Shown: piece by piece, positions 32,016-40,268 of the stretch | Layout: the number at the start of each line of letters is the position of its first letter | Position numbering within the stretch: the stretch's first letter is position 1 | DNA from: Bacteroidota bacterium | Lineage (GTDB): Bacteria; Bacteroidota; Bacteroidia; Chitinophagales; Saprospiraceae | Assembly (NCBI GenBank): GCA_029561355.1 | Contig: JAKQJD010000241.1 | Location: 1 to 45,039, forward strand | Length of the DNA: 45,039 nt | Reading direction: 5' to 3' | Position numbers and translations under genes: made by a program | The notes under the pieces: generated by a model | The model's database searches: none | What the model saw: only the letters and a program-made list of their open reading frames with translations | Told to the model about the DNA's origin: nothing

Positions 32016-33074
32016 ATGAGTTACCATAAAATTTTAAAATATTTAGGCGACGACGCCGAAAGCCTGTTAAAGCACCGCAGTAAAACCATTTCCAAATCGT
32101 TGTTGCATGTGCCCGGCCCCGAATTTAACGACACCGTTTTTTCGCAGAGCAACCGGAATATTCAGGTGCTGAGAAGTTTGTCGGCTATGTACGGTCATGG
32201 AAGGCTGGCCAATACGGGATATCTGTCTATTCTGCCGGTCGACCAGGGAATTGAACATACCGCAGGCGCTTCTTTCGCACCCAACCCCATCTATTTCGAT
32301 CCGGAAAATATCATTCGCCTGGCCATGGAAGGAGGCTGCAATGCGGTAGCGACTACTTTCGGTAGCCTGGCAACCGTAGCGCGCAAATACGCGCACAAGA
32401 TTCCGTTCATTGCAAAAATAAACCACAACGAACTGCTCACGTATCCGACCAAGTACGAGCAAATCATGTTCGGATCGGTGGAAGATGCCTGGAATCTGGG
32501 CGCGGTAGCGGTCGGCGCTACCATTTATTTCGGCTCGGAAGGCTCCAACCGGCAGATTATCGAAGTGGCGAAGGCGTTCGAACGCGCGCACGAACTGGGC
32601 ATGGCCACCATTCTGTGGTGTTATACGCGAAACAATGCCTTTAAAAAAGAAGGTGTCAACTATGAAACGGCTGCCGATATCACCGGGCAGGCCAATCACC
32701 TCGGCGTCACGATTCAGGCAGACATCATCAAACAGAAAATGCCGGATCGCAACGGCGGTTTTACCACCGTCAACTTTTCCAAAAGCGCGCCCGGCATGTA
32801 CACAGAACTCGCTTCCGATCATCCGATCGACTTGTGCCGGTATCAGGTGGCCAACTGCTATATGGGGAGGATTGGACTGATCAATTCCGGCGGCGAATCA
32901 AAAGGCGATTCCGACCTGGCCGAATCCGTGAAAACCGCAGTGATTAATAAACGTGCGGGCGGTATGGGCCTTATTCTGGGGAGGAAAGCGTTTCAGCGCC
33001 CGTTTGAAGCCGGGGTGGAATTGCTGAATGCGGTGCAGGATGTGTACCTGGCGGAGGAAATCGACCTGGCTTGA
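32016..33074 (+). CDS. fbaB: Class I fructose-bisphosphate aldolase, FbaB/DhnA type
   Basis: Splits or forms fructose-1,6-bisphosphate in glycolysis and gluconeogenesis by a Schiff base, without metal. From ATG 32016 the protein has 352 residues, the usual length of the DhnA/FbaB class. Marks: [17 protein letters not shown] (about 73-89), [42 protein letters not shown], and [10 protein letters not shown], the strand of the family that carries an active-site lysine, followed by [14 protein letters not shown] and [16 protein letters not shown], the phosphate-binding end. A longer reading from 31917 lacks support. Divergent from the PDZ gene; its 3' end is 2 bp from a 45-bp perfect hairpin. Confidence 0.92.
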   Translation: MSYHKILKYLGDDAESLLKHRSKTISKSLLHVPGPEFNDTVFSQSNRNIQVLRSLSAMYGHGRLANTGYLSILPVDQGIEHTAGASFAPNPIYFDPENIIRLAMEGGCNAVATTFGSLATVARKYAHKIPFIAKINHNELLTYPTKYEQIMFGSVEDAWNLGAVAVGATIYFGSEGSNRQIIEVAKAFERAHELGMATILWCYTRNNAFKKEGVNYETAADITGQANHLGVTIQADIIKQKMPDRNGGFTTVNFSKSAPGMYTELASDHPIDLCRYQVANCYMGRIGLINSGGESKGDSDLAESVKTAVINKRAGGMGLILGRKAFQRPFEAGVELLNAVQDVYLAEEIDLA

Positions 33075-33076
33075 TT

Positions 33077-33182
33077 ATTTAACCACAAGGAACACAAAGG
33101 GGTTTCACAAAGTGCACTAAGAGTTCAGAATCAAGAACTTAGTGCACTTTGTGAAACCCCTTTGTGTTCCTTGTGGTTAAAT
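33077..33182. repeat. 45-bp perfect inverted repeat between convergent genes
   Basis: 33077-33121 and 33138-33182 are exact reverse complements over 45 bp, with a 16-bp loop that adds further pairs. Words of the accacaagg / aacacaaagg type recur in the outer half. It starts 2 bp after the aldolase stop and ends 3 bp before the stop of the PorT-like gene, so it fills the whole gap. Confidence 0.95.
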
Positions 33183-33185
33183 ATT

Positions 33186-33902
33186 TTACCCCTCGAAGTG
33201 GAAAGAAAGTGTGAACGTGCGGCTCATCACTTTTTCCAGCACATTACTTTGCTGCAATTGATTGTTGTAAATCAATACGTTATTCAGGCCTTGCGAGATT
33301 TTTATTTCCGGCGAGAAAATGAAATAAGGGAAAAAGAACTGAATACCTGCGCCGTATTCCACCTGAAAATCGGTGGGTGCAATTTTTACAATGCCGGCAG
33401 CCTGCCGCGTACGCGAATCGCTGGCTACGTCGAAGGAATATTTTACCCCGCCGATCACAAACAGGCGAAAATCGTGGTAAGGCGCCGATTTGTACCGAAC
33501 GTGAAAAGGCATTTCCACCAGAACGGATTCGATGGGGCGTTGAATAATACGGCCGCTTTCACCCGGCTGGGTATATCGGATGGTGCGTTCAATAAAGGAA
33601 AGCGTCGGCAAAAAGCGAAGGTCGAAGTATTCCCCTACGCGCAGGTTGGAAACGATACCCAGGTTGATACCGGGTCCGGTCACCGATTCGGCACGTGCAA
33701 AAGAGTCGCTGCGAATGAAATCTTTGGAGTGATAAATCCTGAAGTCACTCCGGTTGATACCCAAAGTGATGCCGAAATAATAAGGTTTCGCCTGAAAGTC
33801 GCGGTAGTTGAGATTGCTGCCCTGACTGAACTGAGCCTTTGCTGCCAAAGGCAGCATGACCAGTAATAACAGCAGCAACCGCAACGGCAGTGATTTTTGC
33901 AT
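33186..33902 (-). CDS. porT: PorT-family outer-membrane protein of the type IX secretion system
   Basis: An outer-membrane barrel of about 238 residues. Known PorT/SprT proteins are needed for T9SS secretion. From ATG 33902: signal peptide (1-24, LLLLLLVMLPLAAKAQ), then strands with the family pattern KPYYFGITLGINRSDFRI, GPGINLGIVSNLRVGEYFDLR split over about 75-100, ESVLVEMPFHVRYKS, FRLFVIGGVKYSFD, FFFPYFIFSPEIKISQGL, and the final FTLSFHFEG. It begins 14 bp after the menG/ubiE stop, the neighbourship I know for porT in this phylum, and the window carries four T9SS cargo genes. Other PorT-like barrels (DUF2490-like or outer-membrane porin family) exist, but the context makes true PorT likely. 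Confidence 0.85.
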   Translation of the reverse strand: MQKSLPLRLLLLLLVMLPLAAKAQFSQGSNLNYRDFQAKPYYFGITLGINRSDFRIYHSKDFIRSDSFARAESVTGPGINLGIVSNLRVGEYFDLRFLPTLSFIERTIRYTQPGESGRIIQRPIESVLVEMPFHVRYKSAPYHDFRLFVIGGVKYSFDVASDSRTRQAAGIVKIAPTDFQVEYGAGIQFFFPYFIFSPEIKISQGLNNVLIYNNQLQQSNVLEKVMSRTFTLSFHFEG

Positions 33903-33916
33903 GGTAGGAAAAGAAA

Positions 33917-34651
33917 TTATTTCGTGGCAACGTAAATGGTGCATATTCCAAGCGTTAATCGTTCGCATAAAGGGTTTTGATAACCGATCCGGGATAATAT
34001 TTGTAAAAACTGATCGCCTTCCGGGAAAACCTGCACGCTTTCGAACAAATACGTGTAGGCTCTCACATCGCGACTCGTTAAACGTCCGATCAGGGGTAAA
34101 ACGTATCTGAAATAGGTATTGTACAGTTGTTTAAACGGAAAAAGTCGCGGACGCGAGAATTCCAGGATCACAACCTTGCCTCCCGGACGCAGGACACGGT
34201 ACATTTCAGACAAGCCTTTTTCCAGGTTTTCGAAATTCCGGACGCCGAATGCTACCGTTACGGCATCAAAACCGGCATCTGCAAATTGCAGGTTCTCGCT
34301 GTCGCCCGTTTCCAGGGTAATCGTGTTCTGCAAACCTTCCTTTTCAATTTTTTTCCGACCGAAATCGAGCATATGGTTGGCAATATCTATGCCGACGATG
34401 CGTGAAGGCTGTAAAATCTTTGCTGCCATGATGGCTACGTCGGCTGTGCCTGTCGCCACATCGAGTATTTCCTTCGGTTGCAGCGGCTTCAGGTAACTGA
34501 TGGCACGTTTGCGCCAGGAAACGTCGATACCGAGGGAAAGGACCCGGTTGAGCAGGTCGTATTTCGGAGCGATCGTGTCGAACATCTGTTCGACCTCTGC
34601 CTTTTTGGACTCACCGGAGCCGTACGGCTTAACTACCATTTTTTTATCCAT
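33917..34651 (-). CDS. ubiE: Demethylmenaquinone methyltransferase (MenG/UbiE)
   Basis: Methylates demethylmenaquinone with S-adenosylmethionine in the last step of menaquinone synthesis. The 244 residues contain all family marks: FDTIAPKYDLLNRVLSLGID (24-43), the SAM site ILDVATGTADVAI (about 69-81), GIDIANHMLDFGRKK, DSENLQFADAGFDAVTVAFGVRNFENLEKG around 125-155 (in two conserved blocks), and the end blocks FSRPRLFPFKQLYNTYF and YTYLFESVQVFPEG. It sits between ribB (58 bp upstream) and porT (14 bp downstream) on the same strand, so the three are likely one operon. The start could be M1 or M5. Confidence 0.94.
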   Translation of the reverse strand: MDKKMVVKPYGSGESKKAEVEQMFDTIAPKYDLLNRVLSLGIDVSWRKRAISYLKPLQPKEILDVATGTADVAIMAAKILQPSRIVGIDIANHMLDFGRKKIEKEGLQNTITLETGDSENLQFADAGFDAVTVAFGVRNFENLEKGLSEMYRVLRPGGKVVILEFSRPRLFPFKQLYNTYFRYVLPLIGRLTSRDVRAYTYLFESVQVFPEGDQFLQILSRIGYQNPLCERLTLGICTIYVATK

Positions 34652-34709
34652 GTGGATTTCAATTCGATTCGGAGAAAGGTTTGATGCCGGCTACGCGGAA
34701 TGCGTTGCC

Positions 34710-35840
34710 TCAAATGTGCAGATTCTCAACGATTTCCAGACCATAACCGATAAAACCCGTTCGCGGTTTTGGATTGTTGGTCAATAACCTGATTTTGCTG
34801 ATCTGCAACTCGCGCAGGATTTGCGCACCGATGCCAAAGTCCTTTTTGCCCATGTTGGTATGCAATTCGAACCGGTCGAGGTTACCTTCTTCCGACAACT
34901 GTTTGTAGTTCTTCAATTTGGCAAGCAGGTTGGCTTTGTCGCCCTGACGCAGGTACACGAATGCGCCTTTGCCCGCTTCCGCTATACTTTTGAGTGAATC
35001 TGCGATCTGGCTGCCGTAATCGGACAGCAATGTGCCCAGAATGCCGCCTGTTTCCGACCAGGAGTGCACGCGCACCAGCACGGGTTCTTCCGCCGTCCAG
35101 TCGCCCTTTTTGAGCACCAGGTGCGTGTCGCCGTTGGCAATATCGGTAAACACGATTGCGTCGAATTCGCCGTAAATGGTTTGCATTTTTGTCTCCATTT
35201 CCTTGCGCACGAGGCGTTCGGTACGCATACGGTAAGCCACCAGGTCGTCGATGGAGATGATTTTCAGGTCGTGCTCCCGTGCCACTTCGAGCAACTGGGG
35301 CAATCGGGCCATGGTACCGTCGGCGTTCAGGATTTCCACCAGCACACCGGCAGGGTAGAGGCCAGCCATCCGCGCCAGGTCGATGGTCGCTTCCGTGTGG
35401 CCGATACGGCGCAGTACGCCACCGGGTTTGGCGCGAAGCGGAAAAATATGTCCGGGGCGCGCATACTCGCTGGGTTTGGCGGCCGGGTTGGTGAGGTGCT
35501 TGATGCCGGTCGCGCGGTCGTAGGCGCTGATACCAGTGCTACAGCCGTAGCCGATCAGGTCGATGGAAACAGTGAAAGCCGTTTCATGCAGGGCCGTGTT
35601 GCTGTTCACCATCAGGTCCAGTTCGAGTTCGTCGGCTCGTTTGTCTTCCAGTGGTGTGCAGATCAGTCCTCGGCCATATTTTGCCATGAAATTGATAACT
35701 TCAGGCGTTACGGTTTCGGCGGCGGATACGAAATCGCCTTCATTTTCACGGTCTTCATCATCTACGACGATGATAATTTTGCCGGCTTTGATGTCGGCGA
35801 TCGCTTCTTCTATGCTATTGAGTTGGATGGGATGGTCCAT
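34710..35840 (-). CDS. ribB: 3,4-dihydroxy-2-butanone-4-phosphate synthase with degenerate GTP cyclohydrolase II domain
   Basis: Makes the four-carbon riboflavin precursor from ribulose-5-phosphate. From ATG 35840 it has 376 residues. The N-terminal RibB domain (1-205) is intact: VVDDEDRENEGD (26-36), HETAFTVSID, GCSTGISAYDRA, RPGHIFPLRAKPGGVLRR split at 128-145, and HTEATIDLARMAG. The C-terminal region (about 215-376) has the GTP cyclohydrolase II shape (VRVHS, FGIGAQILREL, RLLTNN), but the three zinc cysteines are gone: VRVHSWSETGG and LLSDYG stand where SECLTGD and RCDCG are normal. The second activity is therefore almost certainly lost. As far as I know this decay is common in Bacteroidota RibB, so it is a lineage trait. 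Confidence 0.92.
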   Translation of the reverse strand: MDHPIQLNSIEEAIADIKAGKIIIVVDDEDRENEGDFVSAAETVTPEVINFMAKYGRGLICTPLEDKRADELELDLMVNSNTALHETAFTVSIDLIGYGCSTGISAYDRATGIKHLTNPAAKPSEYARPGHIFPLRAKPGGVLRRIGHTEATIDLARMAGLYPAGVLVEILNADGTMARLPQLLEVAREHDLKIISIDDLVAYRMRTERLVRKEMETKMQTIYGEFDAIVFTDIANGDTHLVLKKGDWTAEEPVLVRVHSWSETGGILGTLLSDYGSQIADSLKSIAEAGKGAFVYLRQGDKANLLAKLKNYKQLSEEGNLDRFELHTNMGKKDFGIGAQILRELQISKIRLLTNNPKPRTGFIGYGLEIVENLHI

Positions 35841-35859
35841 AGTGCTGTTTAATAAAAAT

Positions 35860-35888
35860 GCGCCGCAGGAGAACATTTCCTGCGGCGC
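35860..35888 (-). terminator. Hairpin with T-rich tail between the TIM-barrel gene and ribB
   Basis: 11-bp perfect arms (GCGCCGCAGGA, 35860-35870, and its complement 35878-35888) with a 7-nt loop; on the minus strand ATTTTTATT follows. It could end transcription from the TIM-barrel gene 125 bp upstream, or serve as a leader hairpin of ribB. It does not match an FMN riboswitch, which is far longer and has conserved G-rich loops. Confidence 0.65.
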
Positions 35889-35890
35889 GG

Positions 35891-35898
35891 CAAAGATA
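35891..35898 (-). promoter_or_regulatory. Candidate -7 promoter box for the ribB operon
   Basis: The minus strand reads TATCTTTG, a perfect TAnnTTTG, two bases before the 11-bp hairpin. A transcript from here would start in the hairpin's first arm, leaving a leader of about 45 bases. Confidence 0.45.
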
Positions 35899-36012
35899 AT
35901 TTTGTATTCCGGCCTGATGATACTTTTTTCTGAAATTTGATTTGGTCTCGACCGGAAAAATTGTTAATTTTTAAACAGCGTTTTTGAATTTCCGGTTTCC
36001 CGTGAAGCGAAC

Positions 36013-36900
36013 TCAGAAAGTCAGTTTCTTGAATCCCTGGAATGCCCGGTCTGCCCCCTGGATGGGCGTGGTCACGTAATTTTCCAGTTCGATGATGTAG
36101 TATTTCAGGCCGGCCAATTTGCTCTGGCGGAAAATCTCGTTGAAGTCGATCGTGCCGTCGCCCACTTCGATACTTTCGCGTTTTTCCGTGTTGGCCAGGT
36201 CTTTCGCATGGCACAGTTCCCAGCGGCCCGGGTAGAGGCGGAACCAGTCGAGCGGGTTGTGATTGGCGAATTTTACCCAGTAGATATCCATTTCCATGGT
36301 CATCACTTTCGGGTCTATTTCGTGCAACAGCCATTCGATCAGCAGGCGGTTATCCGGGCCTCTTTTTTCGAATTCGAAATTGTGGTTGTGGTAACCGAAG
36401 CGAATGCCCGCTTTTTGGGCGTATTCGCCGGCAGCCTGATAAACGGGAATCATTTTGTCGATGATGAGCCGGTCGGGATCTACCATGTACGGATTAACAA
36501 TGTATTTCTGTCCGCCTGAAACAGCGTCGTCGATGGCTTTTTTTGCAGCGTCGGACAGGGCTTTGGTTGCGGGATCAAATGATTTCGAATCGAACATCAC
36601 GTGGCTGGAAGGCATGGTTATACCATTGTCTTTCAACAGGTTAATAAAATCCTTGTAAGGCATTCCGAACATTTTTCCATCCGAATAGCCGAAGCCTTCC
36701 ACTTCCTTGTATCCCGTTTTGGCGAGGGCCTTGATGGTACCTGCCGCGTCTTTACCCATGTCGTCCCGGACGCTCCATAACTGAATGCCCAAATGCGGCA
36801 CTTCGACGTTTGCGAAGGAAAACCGGGGCAAAACAGCCGCACCGGCCACCGCCAGCGAAGATGTTTTTAAGAAATTACGTCTTGAAAAAGAATTTGTCAT
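36013..36900 (-). CDS. Sugar phosphate isomerase/epimerase-like TIM barrel, Tat-exported
   Basis: A 295-residue protein of the xylose isomerase-like/AP endonuclease 2 barrel family. From ATG 36900 there is a clear twin-arginine leader (SRRNFLKTSSLAVAGAAVL), so the folded protein goes to the periplasm. The barrel starts LGIQLWSVRDDM and carries the divalent-metal or sugar-site blocks EVEGFGYSD, SSHVMF, GYHNHNFEFEKR, TMEMDIYWVKFA, CHAKDLA and YYIIELENY (E/H/D residues at strand ends). Tat-exported homologues occur widely in Bacteroidota near sugar-degrading enzymes; here no such partner is adjacent. The exact substrate is unknown. The reading above 36900 is discarded because the leader starts there. 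Confidence 0.88.
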   Translation of the reverse strand: MTNSFSRRNFLKTSSLAVAGAAVLPRFSFANVEVPHLGIQLWSVRDDMGKDAAGTIKALAKTGYKEVEGFGYSDGKMFGMPYKDFINLLKDNGITMPSSHVMFDSKSFDPATKALSDAAKKAIDDAVSGGQKYIVNPYMVDPDRLIIDKMIPVYQAAGEYAQKAGIRFGYHNHNFEFEKRGPDNRLLIEWLLHEIDPKVMTMEMDIYWVKFANHNPLDWFRLYPGRWELCHAKDLANTEKRESIEVGDGTIDFNEIFRQSKLAGLKYYIIELENYVTTPIQGADRAFQGFKKLTF

Positions 36901-37197
36901 GCTATTAAGCAAAAATGAAAGGTTGAAAAATAATGCGACCCGGCCGGAAAGGCGTGCCGACGAATGTAGCCCCAAAACTCTAAAATTCACATGAATTTCA
37001 AATTGGAAATTTGTTATTTTTAGAAAAAATATTGGCTATTGCCTGAATTTTCCGGCAAACATTCGCTTATCGGCAAAAAGTTAAAAATTTTCCGTCGTTT
37101 GAATTTGGAAAGCACGGTACCATTGTGAGAACTTACCCGCAGTTTTGAAACCAGTGCATGTGCCCCTGTAAATGACCCATGCCTAATCCGATTTTAT
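36901..37197. other. A+T-rich divergent intergenic region upstream of glgA
   Basis: 297 bp between the divergent TIM-barrel and glgA starts, visibly A+T-rich between about 36990 and 37110. TTTG at 37098-37101, a 16-bp spacer and TACCATTG (37118-37125, one mismatch to TAnnTTTG) could be the glgA promoter, about 70 bp before the ATG. No long hairpin or word repeat is present here. Confidence 0.3.
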
Positions 37198-38826
37198 ATG
37201 ATACAAGTCCTGCATATTTCCGCCGAATGTTACCCTGCCGCCAAAACGGGCGGACTGGCTGACGTGGTCGGCTCTTTACCCAAGTACCAAACGGAAGCAG
37301 GCGTTCTGTCGGCTGCCGTTATTCCCAAGTATTCCCTGAAATGGATCAACCAGCGTGAATGGGTTACGGTGTATGGCGGCGCAATACGCGTCGACTGGCG
37401 AACGGTTGGTTTTACCGTACAACAGGAAAAAAACAACACCCTGGGTTTTCCGTTTTTTGTGGTCGATATTCCCGGATTGTATGACCGTCCGGGCATTTAC
37501 AACGATCCGGCCGGGCATCCGTATGGCGACGAAGTGGAACGGTATATCGTGTTTCAGCAGGCTGTGCTGCAATGGTTGTTGTCGTTCCCGCAACAGGAGC
37601 GCCCCAAAGTGCTGCATTGCCACGACCACCACACGGGCCTGATACCGTTTATGGTGAAACATTGCCCGCAGTACAATGACCTGGCATTGATCCCGACGGT
37701 ATTTACCATTCACAACGGCCAATACCAGGGCATGTTCGGCAAAAGCAGCCTCCACCTGATGCCTTTTTTCGAGGCCAACGCGTACGGACTGCTCGAATGG
37801 AACGGCATCATCAATCCCATGGCTTCGGCGTTGCGCTGCGCCTGGGCTGTTACCACCGTTTCCGAAACTTACCTGTACGAATTGCATGAAAGCAGCCTTG
37901 GGCTGGAACGTTTGTTCCGCGATGAATGGCGCAAACAATCGGGCATTATCAATGGCATCGACGCCCGTGTTTGGGATCCCGAGACCGACCCGGCCATCGA
38001 GCACCGGCTGGAAGGCGATGATATCCAGGCCTTTAAACTGAAAAACAAAAAAGCGCTTTGCGAGTGGTTCGGACTACCCCTGGATCAGCCGATCATTAGT
38101 TTCATTGGCAGGATAGTAGGGGAGAAGGGCTGCGATCTTCTGCCCGATGCTTTCCGGAGTTACATTCATGCGGGCGGAAAAGCCTCTTTTCTGGTGCTGG
38201 GCACGGGTGAACCGTGGACGCAAAACCAGTTCCGCCAAATGGCTTACCAGTACCCCGGTCATTTCAATGCCATCATCGATTACAATGAAGCGCTCGCGCA
38301 CCAGATTTATGCAGGTTCCGATTTCCTGATCATGCCGTCGCGGGTGGAGCCCTGCGGGCTGAACCAGATGTATGCCATGCGGTACGGAACCATTCCGATT
38401 GTACACACGGTCGGCGGACTCAAGGATACAGTGCCCGATATCGGCGATCCGGGCGGCGCAGGGCGCGGTATACGTTTCGACCGTTTCGATCTGGGCGATA
38501 TCGGCTGGGCTATTCACCGCGGCGCTTCCATGTGGCACCACGACCCGTATGCCATCTCGGAAATCCGGAAACGGATCATGGCCCTCGATTTTTCCTGGGA
38601 ACGAACCATTGAAAGTTATTTCCAGGTATACAGGGGCGCTAATGCTGCCATTCGGGTGGAAAAAAGGCAGATGGTCGAACCTTCGTCACCGCCAGCCAAA
38701 CAGGAAAACAAATCGGAACCGGTTGCAGAACCTGTTGTAAAAAAGGCTTCGGGTAAAAAATCAAAAATAAAAACAGCCGAAACACCGGCCCTTCCAGTAA
38801 CAAAGAAAAAAGCAAAAAAACAATAA
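37198..38826 (+). CDS. glgA: Glycogen/starch synthase
   Basis: Extends alpha-1,4-glucan chains from ADP-glucose; GT5 family, cytosolic. The 542 residues include ADP-glucose-binding KTGGLADVVG (K16 onward), CHDHHTGLIPF (about 140), FTIHNGQYQGMF, TVSETYLYEL, IGRIVGEKGCDLL and MPSRVEPCGLNQMYAMRYG with the donor-site Glu. These cover the two GT-B halves up to about residue 485. The remaining 55 residues form a low-complexity Lys/Pro/Glu-rich tail (VVKKASGKKSKIK, VTKKKAKKQ) not part of the enzyme core. The glgC gene starts 16 bp downstream, so glgA-glgC are one operon, and together they give glycogen synthesis from glucose-1-phosphate. Confidence 0.94.
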   Translation: MIQVLHISAECYPAAKTGGLADVVGSLPKYQTEAGVLSAAVIPKYSLKWINQREWVTVYGGAIRVDWRTVGFTVQQEKNNTLGFPFFVVDIPGLYDRPGIYNDPAGHPYGDEVERYIVFQQAVLQWLLSFPQQERPKVLHCHDHHTGLIPFMVKHCPQYNDLALIPTVFTIHNGQYQGMFGKSSLHLMPFFEANAYGLLEWNGIINPMASALRCAWAVTTVSETYLYELHESSLGLERLFRDEWRKQSGIINGIDARVWDPETDPAIEHRLEGDDIQAFKLKNKKALCEWFGLPLDQPIISFIGRIVGEKGCDLLPDAFRSYIHAGGKASFLVLGTGEPWTQNQFRQMAYQYPGHFNAIIDYNEALAHQIYAGSDFLIMPSRVEPCGLNQMYAMRYGTIPIVHTVGGLKDTVPDIGDPGGAGRGIRFDRFDLGDIGWAIHRGASMWHHDPYAISEIRKRIMALDFSWERTIESYFQVYRGANAAIRVEKRQMVEPSSPPAKQENKSEPVAEPVVKKASGKKSKIKTAETPALPVTKKKAKKQ

Positions 38827-38842
38827 TCAACACAAAACAGCC

Positions 38843-40114
38843 ATGATCAAAATGATTTGCCTCATCCTCGGTGGCGGCGCCGGAAGCCGCCTTTTTCCGC
38901 TTACGGAGCACCGTTCCAAACCGGCAGTACCCATTGGCGGCAAATACCGCCTGATCGATATACCAATTTCAAATTGTATCAATTCCGGCGTCAAACGGAT
39001 GTACGTACTCACGCAGTACAACTCCGCGTCCCTGAATGCCCACATCAAAAACTCCTACAACTTCGATATTTTTACAAAAGGCTTCGTAGATATCCTGGCT
39101 GCCGAACAAACGCCGGGCAACAACATGTGGTTCCAGGGCACTGCCGACGCGGTGCGCCAAAGCAGGCAACACTACGAGCGGCAGGATTTCGATTACGTTT
39201 TACTGCTGTCCGGCGACCAGTTGTATCAAATGGATTTCGAGGAAATGGTGCAATACCACATTTCCCAGAAAGCAGATATTACGATCGCCTGCCTGCCGGT
39301 CGACGACCGCGATGCGCCCGGTTTCGGTATCATGAAAGTGGATGAAAACGGCAATATTCCACGTTTTATCGAAAAACCGCACCCCGACGAATTGCCGAAC
39401 TGGGTGAGTGAAGTGAGCCCGGCCAATAAAAAACGCGGCCGGAATTACATGGCTTCCATGGGCATCTACATTTTCAACCGCAAGGCGCTGAACGACCTTT
39501 TTGATCAGTATTCCGATGCCACCGATTTCGGCAAGGAAATCATTCCGCAGGCGATCAATGAAGGCCGCACCGTGGCTGCTTATCACTACGAAGGATACTG
39601 GACCGACATCGGTACGATTCACTCGTTTTTCGAAGCAAACATCGAACTGACAGACCATATTCCTTCTTTCAATCTGTTCAACAATACGCGTCAGATTTAT
39701 ACCCGCGGCCGTATGCTGCCACCTGCCAAATTTTATGGCGGTACACAACTCAACCGCGCGCTGATTGCAGAAGGTTCTATCCTGCATGCCCGGCTGATCG
39801 AAGGCTCGGTGATCGGCCTGCGCGCCCGCATCGGCGAAAATACAGTGGTGAAAAACTCCATTGTGATGGGCAATGATTACTACCAGACGCTGGAAGAAAT
39901 TGCCATGCACCAGGATCAGATCCCGATCGGGGTCGGCCATTACTGCCACATTGAGCACGCCATTCTTGATAAGGATTGCCGCATCGGCAACAATGTGGTG
40001 ATCAAGGGCGGCGCTCATTTGCAGGACGTGGATACGCCTGAATATTGCGTGCGCGACGGGGTTGTGGTGGTGCGCAAAGGTGCGGTGATCCAGGAAGGAA
40101 CGCGTATCATGTGA
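38843..40114 (+). CDS. glgC: Glucose-1-phosphate adenylyltransferase
   Basis: Makes ADP-glucose from glucose-1-phosphate and ATP, the committed step for glycogen. The 423 residues show the nucleotidyltransferase start LILGGGAGSRLFPLTEHRSK (6-25), KPAVPIGGKYRLIDIPISNC at 25-45, WFQGTADAVRQ, LLLSGDQLYQMDF, ASMGIYIFNR, YEGYWTDIGT, and a C-terminal left-handed beta-helix with hexapeptide-like turns (EGSVIGLRARIGENTVV, DKDCRIGNNVVIKGG). Length is normal. It is translated 16 bp after glgA. The stop is one base before the octamer palindrome that separates it from the convergent DoxX-like gene. Allosteric residues cannot be assessed from here. Confidence 0.95.
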   Translation: MIKMICLILGGGAGSRLFPLTEHRSKPAVPIGGKYRLIDIPISNCINSGVKRMYVLTQYNSASLNAHIKNSYNFDIFTKGFVDILAAEQTPGNNMWFQGTADAVRQSRQHYERQDFDYVLLLSGDQLYQMDFEEMVQYHISQKADITIACLPVDDRDAPGFGIMKVDENGNIPRFIEKPHPDELPNWVSEVSPANKKRGRNYMASMGIYIFNRKALNDLFDQYSDATDFGKEIIPQAINEGRTVAAYHYEGYWTDIGTIHSFFEANIELTDHIPSFNLFNNTRQIYTRGRMLPPAKFYGGTQLNRALIAEGSILHARLIEGSVIGLRARIGENTVVKNSIVMGNDYYQTLEEIAMHQDQIPIGVGHYCHIEHAILDKDCRIGNNVVIKGGAHLQDVDTPEYCVRDGVVVVRKGAVIQEGTRIM

Positions 40115-40115
40115 T

Positions 40116-40268
40116 GCAACGCGGATTCGCGGATATTAAAAAAGCGGATATACGCGGATTTGATTTGGAATAGAGTGGCATTCGTTCTTTTTATGGACGA
40201 AATGCCTCCCTTAAACTTATCAAATCCGCGTAGATCCGCTTTTTTAATATCTGCGAAATCCGCGTTGC
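40116..40268. repeat. Word-based palindrome spanning the gap between convergent glgC and DoxX-like genes
   Basis: Left arm 40116-40164 (49 bp) and right arm 40219-40268 (50 bp) are reverse complements with two mismatches and one indel. The arms repeat the word gcggat(a/t)N, with a ttaaaaaa insert in both. The 54-bp loop holds another stem (ggcattcgt with acgaaatgcc). It starts one base after the glgC stop and ends directly against the stop codon of the DoxX-like gene. Confidence 0.93.

Noticed and set aside
34710..35840. Frameshift or recent pseudogene in the second half of ribB
   Set aside because: The frame is continuous and the non-catalytic parts of the fold are conserved; only the metal site is changed, which fits old lineage-wide decay.
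35840..35900. FMN riboswitch before ribB
   Set aside because: The leader is far too short and lacks the conserved multi-helix core; only a simple hairpin is present.
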